Shown piece by piece: positions 14,918-23,782 of a stretch of DNA of 43,551 nt. The notes under the pieces are model-generated. The model did no database searches. It saw only the letters and a program-made list of their open reading frames with translations, and was not told where the DNA came from. The DNA is from Thermincola carboxydiphila (GTDB taxonomy: Bacteria > Bacillota > Thermincolia > Thermincolales > UBA2595). The DNA is taken from the NCBI GenBank assembly GCA_016841045.1, contig JAENZX010000031.1, positions 1-43,551 of the forward strand. Direction: 5' to 3'. Every line of letters begins with the position of its first letter. Positions within the stretch are counted from its first letter, which is position 1. A program made the position numbers and the translations under genes.

Positions 14918-15412
14918 CTATTGTTTTTTTCTGAAAAAGCGTCTGGTACAATTACTACCACCTGCAGCCAGACAGGTCTCAGTTTGTACTGAGAAATCAT
15001 TTGATATATTCTTTAACGCCGTCTGGAACCATTTGTCACATCCGGATTGACATTGTCCTAATGCTCCGTAATCTCTAAAAGAATCTATCCATGGACAGGC
15101 ATCATGGATAAGCAGAACGTCATTTCCCTCTTTTTCTAATCTGGCTTTCTCTCCCATAACAAGACTTGCTTTAACAAAGGCATGTACTATTTGTTCCAGA
15201 TCCCCAGTGTCTTTACCCCGTTTCCTATAACTCTCTGCTGTACCTTCGCCAACTAATTCCCAAAAGCGGTCAACTAATTGGAATGTTTCTTCTGCCCCAA
15301 GCTTCTCTTCAAGAACCATCCGCCAACGATGAAAAAAATCATGAGAAATCAAAATCATTGATCGCCAGTCTCTTTCCAGTTTCTTTGCCGCATCACTAGT
15401 ACGTACTTCCAT
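14918..15412 (-). CDS. Small Cys-rich protein, possibly L-2-amino-thiazoline-4-carboxylate hydrolase-like fold
   Basis: A 164-residue soluble protein with an N-terminal helical half and a C-terminal half with conserved-looking cysteines: DACPW near residue 106, GQCQSGCDKWF near 122-132, and ETCLAAGGSNCTRRF near 146-160. The C-terminal pattern recalls small proteins annotated as ATC-hydrolase-like; I am not certain of the family and no activity is implied. It starts 23 bp after the stop of the third sigma-54 activator, so the two are co-transcribed, which suggests a sensing or accessory role. The ATG at 15412 is used; a TTG one codon earlier is equally placed relative to GGGAGGAG. Confidence 0.65.
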   Translation of the reverse strand: MEVRTSDAAKKLERDWRSMILISHDFFHRWRMVLEEKLGAEETFQLVDRFWELVGEGTAESYRKRGKDTGDLEQIVHAFVKASLVMGEKARLEKEGNDVLLIHDACPWIDSFRDYGALGQCQSGCDKWFQTALKNISNDFSVQTETCLAAGGSNCTRRFFRKKQ

Positions 15413-15438
15413 CAAGCTTTCTCCTCCCGATTATGCAT

Positions 15439-17205
15439 TTAATTGAATTCCACCCGATATTTCTTCAATTTTCTCAGAACCGCAGTATGGGATATCCCTA
15501 ACATTTCGCCTGTTCGACGCAGATTCTTACATTTCTCAAATGCACGAAGGATTAATTCTTTTTCCTTTTCTTCCAATGCTTCTCTGAGCAACGGGATTTC
15601 CTCATCCACATCCTGAAAATTTAGTCTATCGACATTGGTTATCTGATTTAGTTCTATGTTACTTTGCTTTGATTCTGTAAACTCGTGTTCGCTGATAACA
15701 TCACTTGAACTTATCAGAACCAGCCGCTCTAATAAATTTCTTAGTTCCCGTACATTCCCTGGCCATTGATAACTTATAAATCTTCTCAACATTTGTGGTG
15801 TAATGACTTTTTTCATATTATATTGTTCATTTAGTTGGGCTAGGAAATACTCAGTTAATAAAGGAATGTCTTCAAGTCTTTCACGCAGAGGTGGAATTGT
15901 TATAGGAACAACATTAAGACGGTAATAAAGGTCCTGTCTGAACTTGTTTTCATCAACCATTGATTTAATATCTTTATTGCTGGCAGCAATTATTCGTACA
16001 TTAACTTTGATTACATTGGTTCCCCCTAAGCGGAAAAACTCCCCATCCTGTAAAACACGAAGGAATTTACCCTGCAGCTCCAAAGGCAAATCCTCAATTT
16101 CATCAAGGAAAAGGGTGCCTTCGTCAGCAAGTTCAAAAAGTCCGGGTTTACCCGAATTATTAGCGCCTGTAAAAGCCCCTTTGGAATAACCAAATATTTC
16201 AGACTCCAGCAAATGGCCTGGCAAGGCACTGCAATTTACTTTTAGAAATGCTCCTTTTCTATCACTCCAGGAATGAATCAGTTTTGCAAATACTTCTTTA
16301 CCTACTCCTGACTCTCCCTGCAGCATAACAGTCGCACCACTATCGGCGACACGCTTGATTAATTCAACTATTTTCAACATTTTATGGTTGCGGGTAATGA
16401 GTTCATTAGAACGTAATTGTTCTTCAAGCAGTTTATTAAATTCTGTCCGAAGGTGACCGCTGACTTCAAGTGATTGATTAAGCTGCTCCTGTAGTTTGAC
16501 GATTTCAGACATATCTTTAACATTTGTTACAACCCTGATTACTTTTCCAGCATCATCTATTACCGGTGTGGAGGTTACCATTACTTCTTTACCTGTATTA
16601 ATCCTTTGCAAATCCGTTACGTTTTTCTTTTCGAGCCGCGCTCGCTTTGCTACTGGTACATAAGAAAAGTGGCCTTCTTCCTGTAAGCAGTCTATCTTTT
16701 TACCCAAAAAACATTCCCTTGGTAAATTCGTTACTCTAAGTAGAGCTTTATTGAATTTCATTATATTACCATCGCCATCAGTAATTATTATCCCATCGTG
16801 GGAGGATGCTATAATTCCCTCTAGCTCCATATTAATTTGTTTAAAGGATTCTAACTCTGTAAGTACGTCTTCCAACTCGGTAATGTCCTGTAATATTGTA
16901 ACCGCTCCAATAATGTTGCCTTCATTTAACAAGGGAGTCCGGTTAACCATAAAGATTTTATCCTTGTGATAAAACTTCTTGCCATATTGAATTTGGCCTG
17001 TATTAATAACTGTTAAAAGTTCAGTATTTGGAACTAATGAAGTTATTGGTTTACCTATAACCTCATCACCTAACTCCAGCATCTGTTGGGCACGGTTGTT
17101 ACATACAATAACTATTCCTTTTCGGTTAATGGCAATTATACCACTATGAATGCAGTTTAGAAGTGAAGGGATAATATCGTTGGTGAAAATTTGAGTATCA
17201 GACAT
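15439..17205 (-). CDS. Sigma-54 activator 3 (PAS-PAS-AAA+-Fis)
   Basis: A 588-residue activator related to activators 1 and 2 but without CBS domains. PAS 1 spans about 10-110, PAS 2 about 128-230, AAA+ about 262-500 with GESGVGKE, GAFTGA (ELF replaced by EIF before it) and TLFLDEIEDLP, and a Fis-type helix-turn-helix at about 550-588 (RRTGEMLGISHTAVLRKLKKY). The protein is clearly diverged, so it is an older paralogue than the twin pair. AGGGGG lies about 8 nt before the ATG. It is followed by the Cys-rich gene, then by candidate operator repeats and the DhbE-like ligase/symporter operon, its likely target. Confidence 0.88.
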   Translation of the reverse strand: MSDTQIFTNDIIPSLLNCIHSGIIAINRKGIVIVCNNRAQQMLELGDEVIGKPITSLVPNTELLTVINTGQIQYGKKFYHKDKIFMVNRTPLLNEGNIIGAVTILQDITELEDVLTELESFKQINMELEGIIASSHDGIIITDGDGNIMKFNKALLRVTNLPRECFLGKKIDCLQEEGHFSYVPVAKRARLEKKNVTDLQRINTGKEVMVTSTPVIDDAGKVIRVVTNVKDMSEIVKLQEQLNQSLEVSGHLRTEFNKLLEEQLRSNELITRNHKMLKIVELIKRVADSGATVMLQGESGVGKEVFAKLIHSWSDRKGAFLKVNCSALPGHLLESEIFGYSKGAFTGANNSGKPGLFELADEGTLFLDEIEDLPLELQGKFLRVLQDGEFFRLGGTNVIKVNVRIIAASNKDIKSMVDENKFRQDLYYRLNVVPITIPPLRERLEDIPLLTEYFLAQLNEQYNMKKVITPQMLRRFISYQWPGNVRELRNLLERLVLISSSDVISEHEFTESKQSNIELNQITNVDRLNFQDVDEEIPLLREALEEKEKELILRAFEKCKNLRRTGEMLGISHTAVLRKLKKYRVEFN

Positions 17206-17370
17206 GAAATAACCCCCTGCATCTACTTCAAATTATTACTTTGATTTTAATGGCCAAAGGAACAATTACTCTTTACTTTTTCTCTAAAGAAACAAATTTC
17301 TCCTGCCCGCAGTCATGTTAGTAATTTTCCATTTTTTTTGCATACAGGAAATTATTATAGGAATAGAAAG

Positions 17371-17404
17371 GAAGCTATCACAAGTTTTTACTTATGATAG
17401 CTCC
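17371..17404 (-). terminator. Terminator of the OFA-type permease and the long operon
   Basis: Arms GAAGCTATCACAAG (17371-17384) and CTTATGATAGCTCC (17391-17404) pair with a 6-nt loop; the minus strand continues TTTCTATTCCTATAATAA. It lies 76 bp after the permease stop and probably ends the operon that starts near 31,900. Confidence 0.65.
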
Positions 17405-17479
17405 ATAATAGGTCACGTAACGAAATGTAATCTTAACCATAACGAGATATTAATTTTACAATTTGGTTTTTCCAAAAAA

Positions 17480-18706
17480 TTAAACTGCAATTGACTTGTC
17501 TTCCGTTTTTTGAATGGGTGCACTAAGTGTTAGAACAAAAATTACCGACAAAATCAAGAGTCCTGCTGCTACCATAAAAGCGGAATTATAAGACTTGGTG
17601 ATATCTACAATACGACCGGCCATTATTGGTCCTATAACACCGGCTACACCCCAGGAAGTAAATACCAAGCCATAATTGACACCGCCATTTTTTAGCCCAA
17701 AATAGTCAAAGGTAAGTGCAGGGAAAATGGATAGCAATGAACCGTAAGCAATTCCAGTGCAGGCAATTCCAAAAATCAACAGCGGGCTGGTAGTATACAA
17801 TTTAAATAAAGCCATGTTTATTGCCTGAAGCAAAAACATTGCAATTAAGGTTTTGTTACGGCCGATTTTATCTGAAAGAATTCCTCCTACGACCCTTCCG
17901 GCGGCATTAAAGATGGACAATATTGAAACAAATATAAATGCCCATGCTACATTAGCCTGCACCTTGGCTATAATTGCCAAGTGCCCGATAATCATTAAAC
18001 CCGCTACAGAGCCAAAGCCATACATTAGCCATATCTGCCAAAACTGAGGAGTTGCCAGCATTTCCATAGGTGAGTAATCACGTGATAACTTAGCTGCAAG
18101 CCCGGTAGACTTTGCTGGGGAGCCAGCCACAACATATCCATCAGGTGGGTTTGATATAAACTGGGACATAATTAAAATTACCAACCCGAAGATAATACCC
18201 TCCATCCAAAAAGCCTGTTTAACGCCGTAGTTATTAATAAAGTACTGAGTCATCGGGGCCACGTACACTGAGGCCAAGCCGACACCTGCTACTACCATAC
18301 CGCTGATAAGCCCTCTTTTTTGTGGAGGAAACCATTTAACTGCTGCCGGTGTCGTTGCAGCATAAGCTAAGCCTATTCCTGATCCACTGATTATACCAAA
18401 AGCTATGCTAAATATAGTAATTGATTCTGCAAAGCCGGCAATAACCATTCCGATTCCCGAAAGTAATCCGCCGATTGTTATAATAAGTCGTGGCCCCAGA
18501 CGATCTTGGAGTCTACCACCCGGAACTGACAAAAAAGCCAACATTAAGAGAGCGATGGTATATGGGACTTGAGCCTGAGTTTTGGTAAAACCCAAGTCTT
18601 TAACGAGCGCTGCCGCAAACACACTCCAGGCATAAATCATTCCGAGTGCCAAGTTTACACCAATTGCACACCATGTAACTCTCCATGCTTTGCTTGCGTT
18701 ATCCAT
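17480..18706 (-). CDS. MFS permease of the oxalate/formate antiporter (OFA) type
   Basis: A 408-residue membrane protein with about 12 segments, GMIYAWSVF in the first membrane segment and GGRLQDRLGPR in loop 2-3, both typical of OFA-type monocarboxylate transporters. The start at 18706 (MDNASKAWRV) is preferred because GGGAGGT lies 8 nt upstream; an in-frame upstream start at 18754 has no comparable site. It is the last gene of the long catabolic operon, 72 bp after the enoyl-CoA hydratase gene. It probably imports the acid substrate or exports a product; the substrate is unknown. Confidence 0.8.
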   Translation of the reverse strand: MDNASKAWRVTWCAIGVNLALGMIYAWSVFAAALVKDLGFTKTQAQVPYTIALLMLAFLSVPGGRLQDRLGPRLIITIGGLLSGIGMVIAGFAESITIFSIAFGIISGSGIGLAYAATTPAAVKWFPPQKRGLISGMVVAGVGLASVYVAPMTQYFINNYGVKQAFWMEGIIFGLVILIMSQFISNPPDGYVVAGSPAKSTGLAAKLSRDYSPMEMLATPQFWQIWLMYGFGSVAGLMIIGHLAIIAKVQANVAWAFIFVSILSIFNAAGRVVGGILSDKIGRNKTLIAMFLLQAINMALFKLYTTSPLLIFGIACTGIAYGSLLSIFPALTFDYFGLKNGGVNYGLVFTSWGVAGVIGPIMAGRIVDITKSYNSAFMVAAGLLILSVIFVLTLSAPIQKTEDKSIAV

Positions 18707-18778
18707 TTTTCTAAACCTCCCATTATTTTTTATCGGATACTCATATAGCCGCATCTTAATTTTGGGTGCTACTTTAGG

Positions 18779-19558
18779 TTACTTATCCGTAAAATTTGGC
18801 TTCCGTTTATCTATGAATGCGGCCATGCCTTCTTTACGATCATCACTGGCAAAAGAAATAATGACGTTTTGGATTTCCATAGTCAGGGCGGAAGCAATAT
18901 CTACATTAGCCCCTGAATTTATGGAATTTTTGGCCATTTTCATGGCAACAGCGGGCTTGGAAGCTAGCTTTTCAGCAAGCTTTTGGGCTTCCTCCATAAT
19001 AGAATCCGCCGGTACTACTTCGTTAACCAAACCGATCTTTTCTGCAGCAGCCGCATCAAAAACTTCACCCAGGAAAATCAGTTCCTTGGTTTTAGCAGCC
19101 CCGATAAGCCTTGATAGACGCTGGGTTCCCCCTCCGCCAGGTATTATGCCCAGGTTAATTTCCGGCTGGCCAAACTTGGCAGTATCAGCAGCTAAACGGA
19201 AGTCACAGCATAGGGCAAGTTCACAGCCACCACCCAATGCCAAACCGTTGATAGCAGCTATGACCGGTTTCCCCAGATTTTCGATTTTCTCGAAGGCTAT
19301 CCGGGAGCCTTGGCAAAAGGTATATGCTTCTATCGGAGTAAGGTTTACCATTTCAGAAATGTCAGCACCGGCGGCAAAGGCCTTATCCCCGGCTCCGGTA
19401 ATTATCACAGCTTTGACAGAATCGTCAGCCTGAAGTTCGTCAGCAGCTATAGCCAGTTCCCGGAATATTTGACTGTTTAGCGGATTCATCGGTGGACGGT
19501 TTAAGGTGATGGTTGCTATTCCGTTTTCTTTTTCTAGCTGAATTACTTCGTAAGCCAT
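18779..19558 (-). CDS. Enoyl-CoA hydratase (crotonase family)
   Basis: A 259-residue crotonase that would hydrate a 2-enoyl-CoA to the 3-hydroxyacyl-CoA. The oxyanion-hole segments AFAAGADISEM near 60-70 and ALGGGCELAL near 105-114 are present, and both catalytic-type Glu positions are filled (GGGCELA and GQPEINLGIIPGGGGTQR). The start at 19558 (MAYEVIQL) has GAGAGGAG 9 nt upstream and matches family length; an earlier ATG at 19585 adds 9 residues. Gene order with thiolase, 3-hydroxyacyl-CoA dehydrogenase and CoA ligases points to beta-oxidation of the dehydratase product, possibly cinnamoyl-CoA. It is a paralogue of the crotonase at 38500-39282. Confidence 0.88.
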   Translation of the reverse strand: MAYEVIQLEKENGIATITLNRPPMNPLNSQIFRELAIAADELQADDSVKAVIITGAGDKAFAAGADISEMVNLTPIEAYTFCQGSRIAFEKIENLGKPVIAAINGLALGGGCELALCCDFRLAADTAKFGQPEINLGIIPGGGGTQRLSRLIGAAKTKELIFLGEVFDAAAAEKIGLVNEVVPADSIMEEAQKLAEKLASKPAVAMKMAKNSINSGANVDIASALTMEIQNVIISFASDDRKEGMAAFIDKRKPNFTDK

Positions 19559-19594
19559 GTAGATCTTCTCCTCTCTTGTCGCCATACCAGATTC

Positions 19595-20788
19595 TTATGA
19601 AACCTTGATAACTACAGCAGCTCCGGTGTCCCCTGCCGCACAGCCGGTAAACAGGCCATAGCCGCCGCCACGGAGAACTAACTCCTCGATCAGTTCAATA
19701 ATCCCCCTGCCTCCGGTAGGACCTTGAGGATGCCCGTAAACAAGGGAACACCCATAGTTATTATAGCTCATTACATCTATACCCATTTCATTAGACATAT
19801 GTACATCATTAGCTATGAATGGGTTGTGGGTTTTAACTGCAGACAGATCCCTGGCGCTAATACCTGCCTTTTCCAGAGCCATCATGGCTGAGGGAACTAC
19901 GGCCATTGCCATATGAGCTTTTTCTGCCCGCGCGAAGCCGTAGGAAAGAACCTGGATTTCTACGTTCTTATTACTGCTGAGTTCTTGGGCTTTTTCCTTG
20001 GTTGTTACGATAATTCCACAGTTACCATCTGCCGGGTGGGTTTGTGAACCAAAACTGTGTACCCCACCCTCAATAACCGGTTTCAGTTTGACCAATGTTT
20101 CAAAAGTGGTCGGTGTAATCCCTTCGTCTGCTTCCACCACTCCCACTTCTTTTTTACTCTTTTTATATTCTACAGTGAACATGTACCTCTTTTGGAACTC
20201 TCGGTCATTAGCCAAAGCATCCCGGTATTGCTCATACCGCCTGGCAGTAACCGCGTCACACTCTTCCTTAGTAATATTGCCTGCTTTCTTGACTACATTT
20301 TCAGCTGTCTGAATCATGGCTACTTTACCATAGGGATCCTTATTGAAGTTTTCCATAACCCAGTTTTCTGAAATAGCCTCTCCTCCGGGTCCGTTGGGAT
20401 TAGGCCAAACGGCATGAGGACCATTGGACAGGCGGTCTGTCATCAGACAGAAGGCGTTACTGAAACTGCCAGTTTCCAGGCCAGCTGCTGCCAAGCCAAC
20501 ACAAGTGGTGGATGTAGAACAGGCCTGAGGAACATGGAGGGCGGTAGTTCTGTCTGCCCCCATTAGGGCTGCCGCCCAAGGACCTGAGTAAAACCAATGC
20601 TTTTGGAAAACAGTACTTCCTATATACACGTAATCAAACATGGTTGCTTGCATGTTCTTAGATGCCAGCCACCTTTTGGCAGTGGATGCGCCCAGTTCGA
20701 TAGAATTCTCATTTTGCAGGCTGCCCTGCCACTTAACAAATGGTGAACTATAATATCCTCCGTAAGGTATAAATGCTTTTGTATACAT
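19595..20788 (-). CDS. Divergent thiolase-family acyltransferase
   Basis: A 397-residue thiolase fold protein. The nucleophile Cys lies in QACSTSTTC near residue 88, the His in YGHPQGPTGGR near 350, and a second Cys in GCAAGDTGAAVV near the end, so the Cys-His-Cys set is complete, but all three motifs differ from the classical ones (compare [12 protein letters not shown] and CIGGGQG in the thiolase at 40236-41423). This suggests a special 3-oxoacyl-CoA substrate, such as a 3-aryl-3-oxopropionyl-CoA. The start at 20788 (MYTKAFIPYGG) has GGAGG 8 nt upstream. It sits between the dehydrogenase and hydratase genes. Confidence 0.8.
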   Translation of the reverse strand: MYTKAFIPYGGYYSSPFVKWQGSLQNENSIELGASTAKRWLASKNMQATMFDYVYIGSTVFQKHWFYSGPWAAALMGADRTTALHVPQACSTSTTCVGLAAAGLETGSFSNAFCLMTDRLSNGPHAVWPNPNGPGGEAISENWVMENFNKDPYGKVAMIQTAENVVKKAGNITKEECDAVTARRYEQYRDALANDREFQKRYMFTVEYKKSKKEVGVVEADEGITPTTFETLVKLKPVIEGGVHSFGSQTHPADGNCGIIVTTKEKAQELSSNKNVEIQVLSYGFARAEKAHMAMAVVPSAMMALEKAGISARDLSAVKTHNPFIANDVHMSNEMGIDVMSYNNYGCSLVYGHPQGPTGGRGIIELIEELVLRGGGYGLFTGCAAGDTGAAVVIKVS

Positions 20789-20813
20789 AAGCAATCCCTC
20801 CAATCATTGATTT

Positions 20814-21680
20814 TTATAAAACCTTTTTACTGTAGTCATACCATCCGGCACCGGTCTTTTTACCGAGGCGACCAGCCCGAACCAGAGATTTTACGGTCTG
20901 GGGAGGAGTCCATTTTGGATCTTTGGACTCATTGTAGAAATAGTCCGCAACAAACATTGAGATATCAATTCCGGTGAAGTCCATAAGAGTGAAAGGTCCC
21001 ATGGGATAGTTCAGACCCATAGTAACTGCTGTATCAATATCCTCTGGAGTTGCTATACCTTCTTCCACAATGCGAATTGCTTCCAGGAACTGGGGTATCA
21101 TAACACGGTTTACAATAAAACCGGGGGTATCCTTCTTAACCTCTACAGTGGTCTTGCCCATGGCTTGAGCAAGCTCAGACGCTATTTTAACAGTCTCGTC
21201 ACTGGTCGAGTAACCCCGGATAACTTCAACCAGCCGCATAACCTGAGCCGGATTGAAGAAATGCATACCACAAACCTTTTCAGGACGCGAGGTAGCACTG
21301 GCAATAACAGTAATTGACATGGACGAAGTGTTTGTGGTGAGAATTACCTCTGGACGGCAAATCTTATCCAGTCGTGCAAAAGCGTCCTTCTTAAGTTCGA
21401 GGTCTTCGATGATCGCTTCAATGACGAAATCGACAGTAGCAAAATCCTCCATATTGGTAGTGGTGGTAATCCGGGCCAGAGTTGCTTCCTTTTCTTCTAC
21501 AGTCATTTTCTGCTTTTCGATACTTTTATCCATCAGCAAGGTTGCACGCTTAATAGCTCCATCAACAAAACGCTGTTCAACGTCACAAAGGACTACTTCA
21601 AAACCTTTCATGGCAGCAAGATGGGCAATTCCTCCGCCCATGGAACCAGCTCCCAAAACACCAATTTTTTTAATTGACAT
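20814..21680 (-). CDS. 3-hydroxyacyl-CoA dehydrogenase
   Basis: A 288-residue NAD-dependent enzyme of the 3-hydroxybutyryl-CoA dehydrogenase family. The Rossmann motif GAGSMGGGIAHLAA begins at residue 10; TNTSSMSIT near 115-123 and the catalytic His in GMHFFNPAQVMRLVEVI near 137-153 are present, and the C-terminal domain carries GFIVNR and YPMGPFTLMDF. It would oxidise the 3-hydroxyacyl-CoA formed by the adjacent hydratase. GGGGG lies before the ATG. It is 25 bp from the thiolase gene. Confidence 0.9.
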   Translation of the reverse strand: MSIKKIGVLGAGSMGGGIAHLAAMKGFEVVLCDVEQRFVDGAIKRATLLMDKSIEKQKMTVEEKEATLARITTTTNMEDFATVDFVIEAIIEDLELKKDAFARLDKICRPEVILTTNTSSMSITVIASATSRPEKVCGMHFFNPAQVMRLVEVIRGYSTSDETVKIASELAQAMGKTTVEVKKDTPGFIVNRVMIPQFLEAIRIVEEGIATPEDIDTAVTMGLNYPMGPFTLMDFTGIDISMFVADYFYNESKDPKWTPPQTVKSLVRAGRLGKKTGAGWYDYSKKVL

Positions 21681-21733
21681 TGTTACTCCCCCTTATTTTC
21701 AATGTATACGTAGGTTAAAGGGTTTCCGATTTT

Positions 21734-23140
21734 TTAGAAGCCTACCTTACGATTGTCAATTACCCGCTTGGCTTTGCCTTCGCTGCGTACTATACTTTTT
21801 GGTTCTACAATGGTTACTTTGGCTGATAAAAGCAGAACCTGGTTCAACTGCTTTGCAATTTCCTTTTCCTTGGCTTCAATAGCTTCACGACCGGCAGCGT
21901 ACATTTCATTGCTTGCTTCAACCTGAACTTCTAAAGTATCCAGGTTTTTAACACGATTGACAATGATTTGATATTGTCCAATCAAACCTTCCTTATTCAA
22001 AAGAACACTTTCGATTTGTGACGGGAATACGTTAACCCCGCGAATAACCAGCATGTCGTCTGAACGGCCTGTTACCTTTTTCATCCGCAATGTGGTCCGG
22101 CCACAAGCACATGGGGTAGGATCTAGAACCGTAATATCACGGGTCCGGTAACGGATTACAGGAAATGCCTCTTTGGTAAGAGCGGTGAAGACCAGTTCTC
22201 CTTCAGTACCGTAAGGAAGTACTTCTCCGGTTTCTGGGTCGATGGTTTCGGCCAGGAAGTGGTCCTCCTGAATATGTAGTCCATCATGGCAATAACATTC
22301 AGCTGCAACACCGGGGCCAATTATTTCGGTTAATCCGAAAATATCAAAAGCCTCCAGATTTAGTTTTTCTTCGATTTCGCGGCGCATTTCGTCTGTCCAA
22401 GGCTCGGCACCAAAGAATCCAGCCCGAATCTTAACTTTTTCCTTAATGTCTACACCTATTTCAGCTGCCGTTTCAGCCAACGACAGGGCGTAAGACGGTG
22501 TACAGGAAATAGCTGTAGTTCCAAAATCCTGCCAGAGCATTATCTGGCGCTGGCTAAGACCACTAGCAGCGGGTACAACTGTAGCACCAACTCGTTCAGC
22601 ACCATAATGCATTCCAAGGCCACCGGTGAACAACCCGTAGCCGTAAGCATTCTGAACAATGTCCTTAGAGGTAACCCCTCCTGCGGTTAAAGTTCGCGCC
22701 ATAACTTCTGCCCACACGTTCAGGTCGTTTCTTGTATAAGCTCCTACAATGGGTTTACCTGTAGTTCCACTGGAAGCATGCAGTCTAACAATGTCCTCCA
22801 TAGGAACAGCAAACAAATCAAATGGGTAATTATCACGCAGATCTGTCTTAACCGTAAAAGGCAATTTACTAAGGTCTTCAAGAGAGTTAATATCATCCGG
22901 AGTAATACCCAACTCATCGAATTTTTGTTTATAGAAGGGTACGTTCATGTAAGAACGAGTTACAACATCCTTTAACCTTTTCAGCTGGAGAATTCTCCGC
23001 TCTTCCCGAGGCATACATTCATTAGTCTTATCCCAAATTAAATTTTGTGAATTCTTTACTAACTTAAGATTTGGCCCTACTTCGTGGGGAGACCCTGTGG
23101 ATTCTTCCCGAACAGCATTGTTTGGTATTAAATCAGCCAT
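21734..23140 (-). CDS. paaK: Phenylacetate-CoA ligase
   Basis: A 468-residue ligase of the PaaK family. Motifs include LHASSGTTGKPIVGAYT near 118-134, FFGAEPWTDEMRREIE near 242-257, IFGLTEIIGPGVAAEC near 267-282, YRTRDIT near 333, and the C-terminal Lys in RSEGKAKRV. PaaK enzymes are usually about 430 residues; this one has an N-terminal extension of about 36 residues before the conserved IWDKTNECMPREE. The extension is real as judged by AAAGGAGG just before the ATG at 23140. Next to iorAB it would salvage free arylacetate to the CoA ester. Confidence 0.87.
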   Translation of the reverse strand: MADLIPNNAVREESTGSPHEVGPNLKLVKNSQNLIWDKTNECMPREERRILQLKRLKDVVTRSYMNVPFYKQKFDELGITPDDINSLEDLSKLPFTVKTDLRDNYPFDLFAVPMEDIVRLHASSGTTGKPIVGAYTRNDLNVWAEVMARTLTAGGVTSKDIVQNAYGYGLFTGGLGMHYGAERVGATVVPAASGLSQRQIMLWQDFGTTAISCTPSYALSLAETAAEIGVDIKEKVKIRAGFFGAEPWTDEMRREIEEKLNLEAFDIFGLTEIIGPGVAAECYCHDGLHIQEDHFLAETIDPETGEVLPYGTEGELVFTALTKEAFPVIRYRTRDITVLDPTPCACGRTTLRMKKVTGRSDDMLVIRGVNVFPSQIESVLLNKEGLIGQYQIIVNRVKNLDTLEVQVEASNEMYAAGREAIEAKEKEIAKQLNQVLLLSAKVTIVEPKSIVRSEGKAKRVIDNRKVGF

Positions 23141-23175
23141 CTTTATCCTCCTTTTTTTTGGCAGTTACTTAGGTT

Positions 23176-23763
23176 TTAACCTTTTAACTCTCTGCCTGTT
23201 ATAAAAGCCTTCTTATTTAATTCCACGAATCTGGCAGGTACCAGATCGGAAATTACATTAAGCCATATTTCCGGAGCAATTTCCAGGTCAGCAGAAAGTC
23301 GTCCGAGCATGATTACCCCAGCCAAAGCCGGATTACCCAATTGCTGAGCCAGGCCAATAGCATCTATCCATTCAAAGTGTTGGGCCCGGAACTTTAATTC
23401 CTCTTCTATAGCACTTTCAGCCGGGTATACTGCCTGACCTGTTGAAACCGTCGGCGGGAACATCTTGTGCTTGTTGACATAAACCACAGAGGAAGGATTA
23501 AGATACTCGGTCCAACGGGCAGCTTCCAACATTTCAAATCCAAGTACAAACTCTGCTTTTCCTTTTTCAATTAGCGGAGAATAAACTTTCTTTCCCCAGC
23601 GAACCTGGCTTTCTACTCCACCGCCGCGCTGAGACATGCCATGTACTTCGGATTTCTTGACATCATAACCGGCCTTATAACCAACCTCAACCAAAATATC
23701 ACTTGCCAGAATCGTACCTTGTCCGCCAACACCGGCGACAATGAAGTCAATTTTATTACGCAT
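23176..23763 (-). CDS. iorB: Indolepyruvate ferredoxin oxidoreductase, beta subunit
   Basis: A 195-residue protein of the pyruvate ferredoxin oxidoreductase gamma-domain family: VAGVGGQGTILASDIL near residues 8-23 and EVHGMSQRGGGVESQVRWG near 41-59 are the hallmark segments. With IorA it oxidatively decarboxylates arylpyruvates to arylacetyl-CoA and reduces ferredoxin. The start at 23763 (MRNKIDF) has AAAGGAGGT upstream and begins 20 bp after the iorA stop; an in-frame start at 23865 lies inside iorA and adds residues unlike the family. Confidence 0.9.
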   Translation of the reverse strand: MRNKIDFIVAGVGGQGTILASDILVEVGYKAGYDVKKSEVHGMSQRGGGVESQVRWGKKVYSPLIEKGKAEFVLGFEMLEAARWTEYLNPSSVVYVNKHKMFPPTVSTGQAVYPAESAIEEELKFRAQHFEWIDAIGLAQQLGNPALAGVIMLGRLSADLEIAPEIWLNVISDLVPARFVELNKKAFITGRELKG

Positions 23764-23782
23764 CCTACAACCTACCTCCTTT

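Noticed and set aside
18690-19433. Long plus-strand open frame (247 codons) opposite the crotonase and permease genes
   Set aside because: It is the antisense of a well-supported crotonase gene, has no family resemblance and no good ribosome binding site.
21253-21882. Plus-strand open frame (209 codons) opposite the 3-hydroxyacyl-CoA dehydrogenase and paaK ends
   Set aside because: It overlaps two recognised genes in antisense and its composition is that of a shadow frame.
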